Part shown: one piece after another, positions 7,600 through 15,441 of the stretch
Layout: every line of letters starts with the position of its first letter
Position numbering within the stretch: position 1 is the first letter of the stretch
IMG/VR virus record: IMGVR_UViG_3300046471_000230
Location: 1-47,411 of that record
Reading direction: 5' to 3' (one strand)
DNA: 47,411 nucleotides
Source: a virus
Position numbers and translations under genes: made by a program
The notes under the pieces: generated by a model
Databases searched by the model: none
What the model was told of the DNA's origin: nothing
Seen by the model: the letters and a program-made list of their open reading frames with translations, nothing else

Positions 7600-8631
7600 C
7601 TACCTCGTCGGCGTTACAATTTTACCACGGCGCAAGTAGTGCCGGCGGGTGGTCTTGACGCTGTCATGGCCCAGCAAATCGCTCGCCGCCTGCTCGCCGC
7701 GCTGGTCCGAAGTGTCGTCAGCGGCCTTCGCTCGGAGGTCGTAGAACCAGAATGCCTTGATGCTTTCGGTCAACTCTGGATGCTTCTTTGCAGCCAAGTC
7801 TTTTGCCATGGAGAAATGATCGCGCAGCACCTGCTTGGTCAGTGGCATGCCGTCGCGGTTCATCAGCAGTTGCGCATGCTCGGTTCGGTGCTGCTCCTTG
7901 CGCGCCAGGATGCGCTCTACCAGCGCCGCCAGCTCGCCGGTGACCGCGATGCGCAGCTTCTTGCCGGTCTTGCCCTGGTCGACCACCAGCACCCCGTCGA
8001 CGATATCGTCAGCGCGCGTCTTGAGCGCATCGCCGGGCCGCTGGCCGGTGAGGTAGGCGAAGTCCAGCGCCTCCTGTAATTGAAGGCTGCCGTGCGCGCG
8101 CACCGCGTCGAATACCGCGTCGGTGATGTATACCTCGCGCTTGGCCAGGGCGTGGCCCATGATCCCGGTGCACGGGTTTTCGAGATCCGTATAGCCCCAC
8201 CCGCGCGCATGGTTCCACAGCGTCGAGAACAGGCGTTTGCACCGGTTCGCCGTCGTCGGCTTGTCGTCGTGGTCCTGCAGGAAATTCTTGATGTGCATCG
8301 GGCGAATCTGGTTCAGAGGCGCCGCGGCGAACGACTTGTCGAGGTGCTTCATGTCGGATCTGTGCGTGGCGATCGTGCTTTTCGAAAGCGTCTCCAGCAC
8401 GTCTTTTCGGTATCGCGCCATCACGTCACCGAACGTCGGATCGTCGGTTTTGGTGGGGGCCTCGTACAACTCAGTGTATTTGCGCAGCGCGAGCAGGTAA
8501 TCGTCGCCAAGCGGGATTTCCTTGCGCGGCTTCTCGCCGGTGTCCAGGTAGTAAAAAATCCTGCCGCTGCGCTGTGTGCGCTTGCGCATGTGCGGCGGCA
8601 GGTTCGAGTTCTTGCTTGGCTTCCTACCCAC
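7600..8631 (-). CDS. int: Phage tyrosine integrase
   Basis: 343 residues from a GTG start at 8631 preceded by GGGAG; this start gives the usual GRKPSKNSNLPP opening. The SAM-like arm/core-binding domain covers about residues 65-145 and the catalytic domain 165-343. Catalytic residues are Arg198 (TGQRPGDA), Lys221 or Lys224, Arg300 in YDLR, His322 (LLGHDS) and Tyr332. The box II histidine is replaced by Tyr297. The start overlaps the upstream DUF4224 gene by 8 nt. A 7-bp hairpin at 7567-7586 follows the stop codon. It catalyses prophage integration and excision; the neighbouring tRNA is the obvious candidate site but the orientation is odd. Confidence 0.92.
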   Translation of the reverse strand: MGRKPSKNSNLPPHMRKRTQRSGRIFYYLDTGEKPRKEIPLGDDYLLALRKYTELYEAPTKTDDPTFGDVMARYRKDVLETLSKSTIATHRSDMKHLDKSFAAAPLNQIRPMHIKNFLQDHDDKPTTANRCKRLFSTLWNHARGWGYTDLENPCTGIMGHALAKREVYITDAVFDAVRAHGSLQLQEALDFAYLTGQRPGDALKTRADDIVDGVLVVDQGKTGKKLRIAVTGELAALVERILARKEQHRTEHAQLLMNRDGMPLTKQVLRDHFSMAKDLAAKKHPELTESIKAFWFYDLRAKAADDTSDQRGEQAASDLLGHDSVKTTRRHYLRRGKIVTPTR

Positions 8632-8830
8632 GTCTTGGCATCTCCCATACCTTTTCCGGTGCCGGGGGCGGCACCTTGCTTCCTTCAATGACAGAGGTGG
8701 CCACCACCGGCTTGCCTACTGCATTGACGCGGAATGGCACGCCCATGCGGCGCAGCGCCTCGATCTGCTTGGACTTCACTTTTCGGCCGGTCAGTTCGGC
8801 TAGCTCGTCGGCATTGAGAAACATGCTCAT
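8624..8830 (-). CDS. DUF4224 protein, excisionase-like
   Basis: 68 residues with AGGAG upstream of the ATG. The sequence MFLNADELAELTGRK followed by IEALRRMGVPFRVNA is the signature of DUF4224, small winged-helix proteins nearly always encoded directly before phage integrases and thought to act as excisionase or integrase regulators. Its end overlaps the GTG of the integrase, and its ATG overlaps the stop of the preceding gene (ATGA), so the three are translationally coupled. Confidence 0.85.
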   Translation of the reverse strand: MSMFLNADELAELTGRKVKSKQIEALRRMGVPFRVNAVGKPVVATSVIEGSKVPPPAPEKVWEMPRRG

Positions 8831-9261
8831 GACTGCTCCTGTGGTTGTGGGGCGGCTGAAAACTCCCTGATGCGCGCTGCCGCTGCCTTGCGGGCATATT
8901 CGTGCCCCTCGGCATAGTGGTCAAAGTCGCTGCGCTTCCCAAAGCATCCGCGATCGTGCGCTGGCGCCATGCCTTCAATCTCTGATGCCAATGCATCCAG
9001 CCGCGCGCTGTCCTCATCCTGCGCCTCGGTGGGGGCTGGCTGGGCCTTGAGGGCAGCGCGGCGATTCCAGAGTAGCGCGATGTCGAGCAAGTAGCCGGGT
9101 TGTGCCGGGAACATCAGCGCGTGGTCGTCGGCATCGAACACGCATTCCTCGTCGTGGTCAGCGTACAGCCGGTGCCAGTCGCGGTTGCTCTCGATGCGCG
9201 CGGCGCCGCCGCAGAATGGACATGGCAGAAGCTCTGCTGCGCCCGGTGCTTTGTCGCTCAT
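8827..9261 (-). CDS. Lar-like (restriction alleviation) zinc-ribbon protein
   Basis: 144 residues from ATG 9261 behind AAGGAG. Residues 9-60 (LLPCPFCGGAARIES and later ALLWNRRA) match the Lar/restriction-alleviation family, in which CPxCG and the terminal WNRR motif are conserved. The C-terminal half adds an unrelated region (DHYAEGHEYARKAA) often seen in phage accessory proteins. In lambdoid phages Lar stimulates host methylation to blunt type I restriction; that activity is not proven for this long form. Confidence 0.7.
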   Translation of the reverse strand: MSDKAPGAAELLPCPFCGGAARIESNRDWHRLYADHDEECVFDADDHALMFPAQPGYLLDIALLWNRRAALKAQPAPTEAQDEDSARLDALASEIEGMAPAHDRGCFGKRSDFDHYAEGHEYARKAAAARIREFSAAPQPQEQS

Positions 9262-9605
9262 GGCTTTGCTCCTTTGGTGGCGGCGATATACGATTTCGCC
9301 CGGTGATAGCTGCATTGGAACCCAGGCTTGACTGACTGTCCGTCGGGTTTGCATTCAGAACACGCGTGGTCGAATTGCAGGTGAAAGTCGATGTAGCCGT
9401 GCATGCGTACCAGTTGCTCGGCAAATTCAAGCGCCACCCGCTCCACGTCCACTGTCGCGCGCGGCGTGGCAGCCTGGTACCCGGCGCAGAAAGCATCCTG
9501 CGCCTCCTTGTACTGGTGCCCGGATCCATGCTCGGCAAACCATGCGAAGAACGCTGCGCGCATCGGCTCGTCGCTTGCCTGCGCTGGGGGAATAATATTT
9601 GACAT
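9258..9605 (-). CDS. Phage hypothetical protein
   Basis: 115 residues from ATG 9605, with AAGGG upstream. The N-terminal half has RAAFFAWFAEHG and AQDAFCAGYQAA, a pattern shared by many small accessory proteins of temperate phages that co-occur with Lar and Ead genes. The tail carries several Cys/His residues (CSECKPD, CSYH). It overlaps the next gene by ATGA. Function unknown. Confidence 0.6.
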   Translation of the reverse strand: MSNIIPPAQASDEPMRAAFFAWFAEHGSGHQYKEAQDAFCAGYQAATPRATVDVERVALEFAEQLVRMHGYIDFHLQFDHACSECKPDGQSVKPGFQCSYHRAKSYIAATKGAKP

Positions 9606-9615
9606 GGATTTCCCT

Positions 9616-9984
9616 TTAAAGGTTGTTTTTGCCGCGCACGTCGACAAAGCCGACTTTTTCGGAGCGGCGCTTGACCATTGCGCTCAGCCGCTTTTCCTCT
9701 TTCTGCAACACCTCAATGCGGTCGAGCAGTTCGCGCACCTTGCGGTTCGCTTCGGCATAGTGCTGCCATGCGCGTTGGATGCTGGCGGCGTTGTTGAGCA
9801 AGAAGCTGAACGCGTCGAGCGTGGCGCCGCAGCGAGCGCAGTACACGGCCCGGTCGTGCTGGTCAAGCCGGATCGCTTCGTGGTTGCACGAGTACGGCAG
9901 CGCAGGGTTGCGCGGCGCGATCTGCATCAGGTTCTCGGGCAATTCAGCCGATGGAAATGCGTGGACATTCGTTTCGTCGCTCAC
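9616..9984 (-). CDS. Phage hypothetical protein with zinc-ribbon-like motif and coiled coil
   Basis: 122 residues. CNHEAIRLDQHDRAVYCARCG at about 33-53 supplies C-x-H and C-x2-C metal ligands. Residues 80-110 are a strongly charged helix (RKVRELLDRIEVLQKEEKRL) typical of a coiled coil. It overlaps the upstream Ead-like gene by ATGA and belongs to the leftward accessory operon. Function unknown. Confidence 0.6.
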   Translation of the reverse strand: MSDETNVHAFPSAELPENLMQIAPRNPALPYSCNHEAIRLDQHDRAVYCARCGATLDAFSFLLNNAASIQRAWQHYAEANRKVRELLDRIEVLQKEEKRLSAMVKRRSEKVGFVDVRGKNNL

Positions 9985-11300
9985 TTCGCCACCCCGCCAT
10001 CGTTGTCTGCCAGCGCCCCGGATGGGGTGACGGGCTGTTGATCGGCGTCCGGTAACTCGCAGTGAACCGGTGTCGGATCGTTCGGGAAGTCATCGTGGCT
10101 CAGCACGTAGGGCTTTACGTTGGTGACGGTCCAGAACGTCGGGCGCGCGTGCTTGTTGATCCATCCCGCCAACAGATCGTTTAATTCCTGCTCGGCGCTT
10201 TTGTCCACGTCAGGGTAGCCATCGGCATGCTCACCAACCAGATCGTCGGCACGCTCACCCATCATGGTCACAATGTCGTCAGCGTCGATTAACTGGCTCG
10301 GTTCTGGCTTGACGGCCTCGCCCACCCAAACGGTGTCACCGGGCTTCAGTTCTTCATTGTGGTCGAACAACTCGCCAATTGACTGGGCATTGAAATCCTC
10401 TTGATCTGCCGACCAGCATTCAATCGGGGCTTCGTCCGGCCCCTCGCTCTGTACCTGCGGCAGTGGGGCTGCGGCAAAATTGGGCGTTGCGTCGTAGACC
10501 AGCAGCGTGACGCCGTGTTTGTCGTGCGCATCGTCCATGACCTCGCTGACCACGCCGAAATAACGGTGGTGCGCATCGTGGTCGCCGGTGCTGACGTCCA
10601 TCGACACCGACATGCCGGTGATCCAGTCGCGCAGTTCTTCCGGCATACGTTCGCCAGCCGTAAGCGACTGTTGCGCGGTGGGAGCGGCAAGGACTCTGAC
10701 CTGAGCGAACAACTGCTGTTGCAGGCGCATCATCAGCGCATGGTCCACGGGGTCGTGCCGCTTGCCGAACTCGTACGCAGCCTTGCGGAAGTCCGACACC
10801 AGTTCGCGCATGATGTCCATGTTGGCTTCACCCACTGGAGCGCCAGGTGCGGTGCTGTCGGCCAATTGGGCGGCGTCCTCGTCGGCGTTCTCGAAGCAGC
10901 TTTCAAGGATGCTGATCAATTCATAGTCGGTGACCAGCATCATTTCCGGCTGATCTGCTGGGCTGTCGCGGTCGGGAATTTCGCATACAGCCAGCACTAC
11001 CTGCCGCATGAATTCCTTGCGGTCGATAGCCGCGCTGGTCTGCGCCTGACCCTCGGTGGCGCGGATTTTGGCGATGAGGGCGAGGACCGTTTCGGGGTTA
11101 GCTGCCGCGATATAGTCTGCGTTAAATTCAGCGTGCAAGCGCACTACGGGATGGCAAACTACGTCGTCAAACGCTGCCGGCCCCACCAAATAAAGGTCAC
11201 TGTCCTCATCGTCACCAGCAATCCATGGCCCTGGCGTTGCTGCGCGTGCCAGCGCTTCCAGCTTGTCGAGGTCGAGTGCATCCGTGTGTTTGTCGCTCAT
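9981..11300 (-). CDS. Ead/Ea22-like phage protein
   Basis: 439 residues. The opening LDKLEALARAATPGPW, then DYIAAANPETVLALIAKI near residues 62-79, is the signature of the Ead/Ea22-like family of accessory proteins from lambdoid phages. The rest is a mosaic of acidic segments, including a KPGDTVWVGEA stretch. The family is non-essential and its biochemical function is unknown. The gene sits between overlapping neighbours on both sides (ATGA junctions). Confidence 0.75.
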   Translation of the reverse strand: MSDKHTDALDLDKLEALARAATPGPWIAGDDEDSDLYLVGPAAFDDVVCHPVVRLHAEFNADYIAAANPETVLALIAKIRATEGQAQTSAAIDRKEFMRQVVLAVCEIPDRDSPADQPEMMLVTDYELISILESCFENADEDAAQLADSTAPGAPVGEANMDIMRELVSDFRKAAYEFGKRHDPVDHALMMRLQQQLFAQVRVLAAPTAQQSLTAGERMPEELRDWITGMSVSMDVSTGDHDAHHRYFGVVSEVMDDAHDKHGVTLLVYDATPNFAAAPLPQVQSEGPDEAPIECWSADQEDFNAQSIGELFDHNEELKPGDTVWVGEAVKPEPSQLIDADDIVTMMGERADDLVGEHADGYPDVDKSAEQELNDLLAGWINKHARPTFWTVTNVKPYVLSHDDFPNDPTPVHCELPDADQQPVTPSGALADNDGGVAK

Positions 11301-11500
11301 GGTGTTTCCTTCGATTCGGAATTGTTCAGCTTTTCGGCCGCAGCATTTGCTTTGGCCTCGTCGTAGAAGCGCTTGCGGTCAGTTCCGCTTGGTGACATAA
11401 CAAAGCGCTGGCTGCCGTACACGCCAGGGTGATGCGTCCAAATGCACCAATACGTACGGCCCGCATAGGCCTGATGGCCGGACACGTTCCACTTAGCCAT
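11297..11500 (-). CDS. Small phage hypothetical protein
   Basis: 67 residues, overlapping the Ead-like gene by 4 nt and the upstream zinc-knuckle gene by 8 nt. It is rich in Trp and Tyr in its first half (GRTYWCIWTHHPG) and helical and charged in its second (DEAKANAAAEKLNN). No family is recognised; operon position supports it as real. Confidence 0.55.
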   Translation of the reverse strand: MAKWNVSGHQAYAGRTYWCIWTHHPGVYGSQRFVMSPSGTDRKRFYDEAKANAAAEKLNNSESKETP

Positions 11501-12434
11501 TGCCCGCCTCGCTTCCTTCCTGCTGGGTCGATTTCAGGCCACGGATTGTTGCCGCGTCCTGCTCGGCCTGCGCTTTCCGTTCGATGTAGTCGCTACGGAA
11601 GGAATCACTGTTCGTCGCGTCGTCAATTTCGTCCTTCGCCATGCCGGCCGCAAAATCGCAGGCCTTTGCCGCCTCTTCCAGAGCATCGTTGCGCACAGCA
11701 TCCGGCGCTATTGGAGCAACCGGCGCAGATGACGCGCGGCTGTCGCGGGCCGCACGGAGCTCCGCGACTGCCTTGAGGATTTCTGCTGCCGTCGCGTCGA
11801 AGTCGCCGTGCTCGCGCAGAGTGCTTGCGCAGTCCGTCAGGTCGTTGCAATGCGCAGTTACGGCAACTACCAGCGCATCATCTGCAATTGATCCCTGCTG
11901 CGCAGCGACGGTAGGCTGGGTGGCGGCGAGGGAGGCGCGCAGAGCGTTGCGATCCTTGTTGGCCGACTCGTAGCGCTCCCAGCCTTGATCGCCCCGCAAC
12001 CGTTCCCCGGCGTACTGACGGTGCATGTACTCGATATATTCGAGCTGGGACATCACTTTACCGCTGACCGTGTAGGTAGGCTGGCTGTCGAGCGCTTCAG
12101 CAGCGCGAGATTTGACTTTGGCGGCAACGGCGTTGGCAAGCGCGAAGTCCCAGTTATCGCCGTCCCAGCCGTCGCCCGGTTTGATCGTTTCGCGAATCGC
12201 GTCGACCTGCGCCATCGTCAGCAACTCGCTCGACTCGGAGGGCGCATCAGCAGCGCGGGCCGATACAGCGATATGGCAAAGTCGCATCAATTCGCGGTCC
12301 TGCGGCGTGTTTAAGCCCTGCGTTGACCAGCACTCATCGCTCCGATGTCCAGCTTTATTACAGCCAAGGCACCAACGTTCTTCCGCTACCGCCTCGCCAC
12401 GAACAGCGGGGCCCTGGTCTTTGTCTTGGTTCAT
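11493..12434 (-). CDS. Phage hypothetical protein with CCHC zinc knuckle
   Basis: 313 residues, first gene of the leftward accessory operon, with GGAG about 6 nt before ATG. Residues 22-35 read CLGCNKAGHRSDEC, an exact C-x2-C-x4-H-x4-C zinc knuckle of the kind that binds single-stranded nucleic acid. The rest is Ala-rich and helical, including a MSQLEYIEYMHRQYAG segment. Similar N-termini occur in accessory proteins of other temperate phages, as far as I recall. Transcription probably starts at the promoter within the 12463-12548 repeat region. Its function is unknown. Confidence 0.6.
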   Translation of the reverse strand: MNQDKDQGPAVRGEAVAEERWCLGCNKAGHRSDECWSTQGLNTPQDRELMRLCHIAVSARAADAPSESSELLTMAQVDAIRETIKPGDGWDGDNWDFALANAVAAKVKSRAAEALDSQPTYTVSGKVMSQLEYIEYMHRQYAGERLRGDQGWERYESANKDRNALRASLAATQPTVAAQQGSIADDALVVAVTAHCNDLTDCASTLREHGDFDATAAEILKAVAELRAARDSRASSAPVAPIAPDAVRNDALEEAAKACDFAAGMAKDEIDDATNSDSFRSDYIERKAQAEQDAATIRGLKSTQQEGSEAGNG

Positions 12435-12453
12435 GTTTTTCTCCGTTATTTGA

Positions 12454-12548
12454 TAGGTCTAGTGTAGTGCGCAATCAAATCTACAGCAAGCACTTTCTGT
12501 AGTGCGCAATCAAAATAATTTGAAGCCGCGTTTGTAGTGCGCTATCAT
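12454..12548. promoter_or_regulatory. Divergent promoters with three operator-like repeats, 35-bp spacing
   Basis: TGTAGTGCGCAATCA occurs at 12463-12477 and 12498-12512, and a one-mismatch copy at 12533-12547; the start-to-start spacing is exactly 35 bp twice. Rightward: TTGAAG (12520-12525), 17 bp, TATCAT (12543-12548), with copy 3 covering the -10 box. Leftward: TTGATT (complement of 12473-12478), 17 bp, TATCAA (about 12450-12455), with copy 1 covering the -35 box. The likely ligand is the ribbon-helix-helix protein encoded at 12555. Confidence 0.7.
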
Positions 12549-12554
12549 TGCAGC

Positions 12555-12737
12555 ATGAAAAATCCAACACGCCCACCAAGCGACCGGGGCCAAGGTCGCA
12601 AAGCAATCTCCGAGAGCGAGGAAACGGTGACCGTCTCCCTGCGCATGACGCCCCCACTGCGCGACAAGCTAAAGGCGCTCGGCGGCGCCGCATGGGTTCG
12701 TGAGCGCATCAAGCTGGCGAAGCCGCCGAAGCCTTAG
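12555..12737 (+). CDS. Ribbon-helix-helix-type regulator, apparently leaderless
   Basis: 60 residues. A basic N-terminus (DRGQGRKAIS) is followed by ETVTVSLRMTPPLRDKLKAL and GGAAWVRERI, the strand-helix-helix pattern of ribbon-helix-helix repressors. The predicted transcription start from the promoter at 12520-12548 falls at about the ATG itself and no Shine-Dalgarno is present, so the message may be leaderless. Its end overlaps the end of a converging gene by 29 nt. Autorepression through the three 35-bp repeats is the simplest model. Confidence 0.7.
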   Translation: MKNPTRPPSDRGQGRKAISESEETVTVSLRMTPPLRDKLKALGGAAWVRERIKLAKPPKP

Positions 12738-13209
12738 CCACCTCTGCCCGCACGTTCGTCGTGTTGATCTTGTGGCGTATCCGGCGCAGCACTTCGTTGG
12801 CCGCCCGGTCGATGTCGATGGCGCGCACGTTCTCCAGCTGCGCTTCGTGACAAGTGAACGCCTCGTTCATCGTCATCAGTTCGGCGCCGGTGAACCCGAA
12901 GCTGCCGAACTTGTGATACCGCACGCCCACCTGGCACAGCGCGTCACGCGCCGCAATCGTCTGCTCGCGGAACTCGTTGCCGATCCCCTGCTCGCACATC
13001 ACGTTGGCCATGTTGATCGCGCCCACCAGGCGGTCCCAGTCGTCGCGCGTGCCCCGGCCCTGCACCATTGCTGCCAGCGCCGCGTGGTTCTTGATGTGCA
13101 GCTCCTGCAGGTGCTGCGCGTGCGTGCTGCCCATGCCGCCGAAGATCTCCGCAATCGGGTTGGTGGCCACCTGGCGTGGGCGATATTTCTTGTTGCGGGG
13201 CCGTTTCAT
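12709..13209 (-). CDS. Phage hypothetical protein
   Basis: 166 residues. A basic N-terminus (MKRPRNKKYRPRQ) leads into a mainly helical body (NPIAEIFGGM, HLQELHIKNHAALAAMVQG). The family, seen in early regions of Burkholderiales phages as I recall, has no known function. It overlaps the upstream wHTH gene by ATGA, and it is the last gene of the recombination operon that starts near 16.5 kb. Confidence 0.6.
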   Translation of the reverse strand: MKRPRNKKYRPRQVATNPIAEIFGGMGSTHAQHLQELHIKNHAALAAMVQGRGTRDDWDRLVGAINMANVMCEQGIGNEFREQTIAARDALCQVGVRYHKFGSFGFTGAELMTMNEAFTCHEAQLENVRAIDIDRAANEVLRRIRHKINTTNVRAEVAKASAASPA

Positions 13210-13592
13210 GCGCGCTGCTCCCCGGCTGGGCCGAAAAAAGCGGCAAGCATGCTGTCACGCACCATGCCCACCTGCCGCGCCTGGATGGTAAATTGGCGCT
13301 TGTCGAACGTGGCCTCGCGGTCCTTCTGTTCCGCGGTCCCCGGCCCAAGCGTCCACACATGCGTTCTCAACGTCGCAACCTGTCCTGAGACGTGGATCTG
13401 ATGCAAGTCATCCTTTATGTGGGTCAAGTAGCTGCGCACGGTGGAGCCGCCTTGTTTGAGCTCGTCGATAATTTGCCGCGTCGTCATCGGGCCCTTTTCG
13501 AGCAGCTCCAAGATGCGTGCACAGCTCTTGACGCGCTGAGCTTGGATGCGAGCGCGGGAGCCGTTGTTGCGGCTGCGTTGTGGTTTCTTCAT
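13206..13592 (-). CDS. Winged-helix DNA-binding protein
   Basis: 128 residues from ATG 13592, chosen for its AAGGAG. The segment SCARILELLEKGPMTTRQII then GGSTVRSYLTHIKDD (about residues 23-62) is a typical winged helix-turn-helix. The C-terminal part ends in a helix containing RDSMLAAFFGP. It probably regulates transcription in the leftward early operon. The target is unknown. Confidence 0.6.
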   Translation of the reverse strand: MKKPQRSRNNGSRARIQAQRVKSCARILELLEKGPMTTRQIIDELKQGGSTVRSYLTHIKDDLHQIHVSGQVATLRTHVWTLGPGTAEQKDREATFDKRQFTIQARQVGMVRDSMLAAFFGPAGEQRA

Positions 13593-13606
13593 GTCAGTCT
13601 CCTTGG

Positions 13607-13951
13607 TCACAGCACTTTTGCCTCGGCGCGGCGGTTCGCTTCGATGGTTCGCCACGCTTCGATCTTTGCTTGGGCTGCCACGAACAGCCATCGGTAGTTT
13701 TCTTCCTGCTCCACAGCGGCTTTCAGGCCTTCCAGCAGCACCAGATACTCCGGGTGGGCGTAGGCTTCGCGCTCCTGGGCGGCGCCGGTCTTGTGCCCGG
13801 CAATCTCAGCGTCGCGCATCAGCAGCGCCTTCTTCGATTTTCTAAACTCCTCCAGGAAAATGCGCTCGGATTTGGCTTTTGCGTAGGCCGGCGCGTTGTC
13901 CCGGATGAAGTCCAGTGACCGGAAAATATTGATTTCGGTGTCGGGCGTCAT
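13607..13951 (-). CDS. Phage hypothetical protein, helical
   Basis: 114 residues. An opening EINIFRSLDFIRDNAPAYAK and a central KSERIFLEEFRKSKKALLMR are features of a family often found beside ERF/exonuclease genes in temperate phages. The protein is almost wholly helical. The start directly abuts the stop of a 21-codon reading frame upstream. The function is unknown. Confidence 0.65.
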   Translation of the reverse strand: MTPDTEINIFRSLDFIRDNAPAYAKAKSERIFLEEFRKSKKALLMRDAEIAGHKTGAAQEREAYAHPEYLVLLEGLKAAVEQEENYRWLFVAAQAKIEAWRTIEANRRAEAKVL

Positions 13952-14017
13952 TCAGTGCTCGACGAGTGAGGCGTCGGCCAGGTCGACCAGACTGCCGTAT
14001 GTAGCCGCGGCGATCAT
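13952..14017 (-). CDS. Possible 21-residue coupled microprotein
   Basis: A reading frame of 21 codons begins in an ATGA overlap with the stop of the exonuclease gene and ends directly before the ATG of the next gene. The product (MIAAATYGSLVDLADASLVEH) has no recognisable family. The junctions on both sides are those of translationally coupled genes, so it may serve mainly to carry ribosomes across. Too short to judge by coding statistics. Confidence 0.35.
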   Translation of the reverse strand: MIAAATYGSLVDLADASLVEH

Positions 14018-14664
14018 GCTGCCGCCCGGAATGCAGCCACATTGGCTTCAACCAGCCGATCAAACTTCATCAGCCGCATTACCATGTCATCGATAAACGT
14101 GTCGTCGCGCGGCACGCGCTGCACGAACAGGTCTTTGCCAACGCTGGCCAGGTCGGGCACATACATCAGAAAGTCGGTCCACTGGCGCCCAGTGATCCAC
14201 ATGCCGCCCTGCATCTGGTGCATGTATTCGGACAGGTCGCGGGTTTGCCACATCGTCAGGATCTTGGCACTGTCGATTGGAGCCTTCACCTCGATCAGCC
14301 CATCGTCATTTACAAGCCCGTCGGAGCTGTAGCCGAACACCTCGTCATCGGTCAGGCAGATGCCGGCCTCCGTGACAAACGATTTGAAGCGCGATTCATA
14401 TTTCATGCGAGCGCCGAACTCCATTTCGTGGCCGCGCTCCAGCACCCAGGCTTTCGGTGGCTCTCCGAATGGCTTCTCGCTGATGCGCTCTATCGAAAGG
14501 TCGGCGGCATACCGCTCGGCTACCGCGGTCGGATCACCGAATTTGCGCTGCGCAGAGTTCTTCGTCATCACGCTGATGGCTTCTTCAAAGCGCGATGCAG
14601 TGACCTTGCCACAGCGCGCCGCATGCCAGGCAGGGGTTCCTTGAGGGGCGGCGATGAATTTCAT
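14014..14664 (-). CDS. YqaJ/lambda-exonuclease-family recombination nuclease
   Basis: 216 residues from ATG 14664; longer in-frame starts upstream run across the annealing-protein gene and were rejected. GTPAWHAARCGKVTASRF at residues 9-26 is the YqaJ hallmark. The PD-(D/E)XK core is visible as SSDGLVNDDGLIEVKAP (Asp, Glu, Lys), followed by HQMQGGMWITG. It digests one strand of double-stranded DNA ends to feed the single-strand annealing protein encoded directly upstream (ATGA overlap). Confidence 0.9.
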   Translation of the reverse strand: MKFIAAPQGTPAWHAARCGKVTASRFEEAISVMTKNSAQRKFGDPTAVAERYAADLSIERISEKPFGEPPKAWVLERGHEMEFGARMKYESRFKSFVTEAGICLTDDEVFGYSSDGLVNDDGLIEVKAPIDSAKILTMWQTRDLSEYMHQMQGGMWITGRQWTDFLMYVPDLASVGKDLFVQRVPRDDTFIDDMVMRLMKFDRLVEANVAAFRAAA

Positions 14665-15440
14665 GCTGCCACCGCCAGCTCGGCGCGGCGCGTTGCCACA
14701 GCTTCCTTGAACTCGGTGTATGCATGGCGGTCCTTTGCCTTCTCGATAGCGGCGATGCCAACCTCCCACACCTTCACCACGTCGGCATCTGTCGGCGCTG
14801 CTCTGACGCGCGCGATCCAGTTGTCGGCCAGGCTGGTATCCAGCTCCGCGCCGGCACCGTCGTCGTCGCCCTGGTCCTTCGTGGCCAGGCCGGTGGCGGC
14901 CAGCAGTGTGTAGCGTTGCAGGTACGTGATGGCCGACGCCATCTGCTGGATGTTGTTCTTCTTGCCGCTGTCGTCTTTCGCCGCCGTCAGCGTGGTGCGC
15001 TCGCTGTGGCCCATGCGGTGCGTCAGGATGCACGTCACGGCAACGTTGGCGCCCTGCTGCTCTGTGTCCCAGCGGTGGCTGAAACCCTGCTGCGCCAGGC
15101 CGGCGATGATGGCCCCGGTGACGTTGCCCAGCGTGGCATGCGTGTAGCCGGTGACTGTGCCGTCCTTGTTCTTGTAGCCGACTAGCTTGTCCTTGACGAT
15201 TTCGGGCGGGTTCAGCTTGAACGCTGCCATGTCGGCCACATACGCTTTGCGCGCCTCGTTTTCCTCGTAGCGCTGCTGGAGGTCCATCAGGCGCTCCAGG
15301 CGGTCGAGATCGGCGCCACTGTCCAGCGCGCGGCGCAACAGGTCTACCGGCGTCACTGCGCCCGTGCTTTGCGCCATCAATTGCTGCTCGCGCTGCGGCG
15401 TGGCCGGCAGCATTTCCAATTCCATCGTTTGATTCGACAT
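14661..15440 (-). CDS. erf: ERF family single-strand annealing protein
   Basis: 259 residues. The body from residue 55 to about 190 has the ERF pattern: a helix with YVADMAAFK, the GYTHATLGNVTGAI stretch, a beta region with HRMGHSERTTLTAA, and QQMASAITYLQRYTLLAATG. ERF proteins anneal single strands in phage recombination, circularisation and repair, like RecT or lambda Bet. Partnered with the YqaJ exonuclease immediately downstream, it forms a complete two-component recombination system. Confidence 0.9.
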   Translation of the reverse strand: MSNQTMELEMLPATPQREQQLMAQSTGAVTPVDLLRRALDSGADLDRLERLMDLQQRYEENEARKAYVADMAAFKLNPPEIVKDKLVGYKNKDGTVTGYTHATLGNVTGAIIAGLAQQGFSHRWDTEQQGANVAVTCILTHRMGHSERTTLTAAKDDSGKKNNIQQMASAITYLQRYTLLAATGLATKDQGDDDGAGAELDTSLADNWIARVRAAPTDADVVKVWEVGIAAIEKAKDRHAYTEFKEAVATRRAELAVAA

Positions 15441-15441
15441 T

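Noticed and set aside
14665-15033. N-terminal extension of the YqaJ exonuclease
   Set aside because: The extension is an out-of-frame reading of the annealing-protein gene; the conserved YqaJ start is at 14664.
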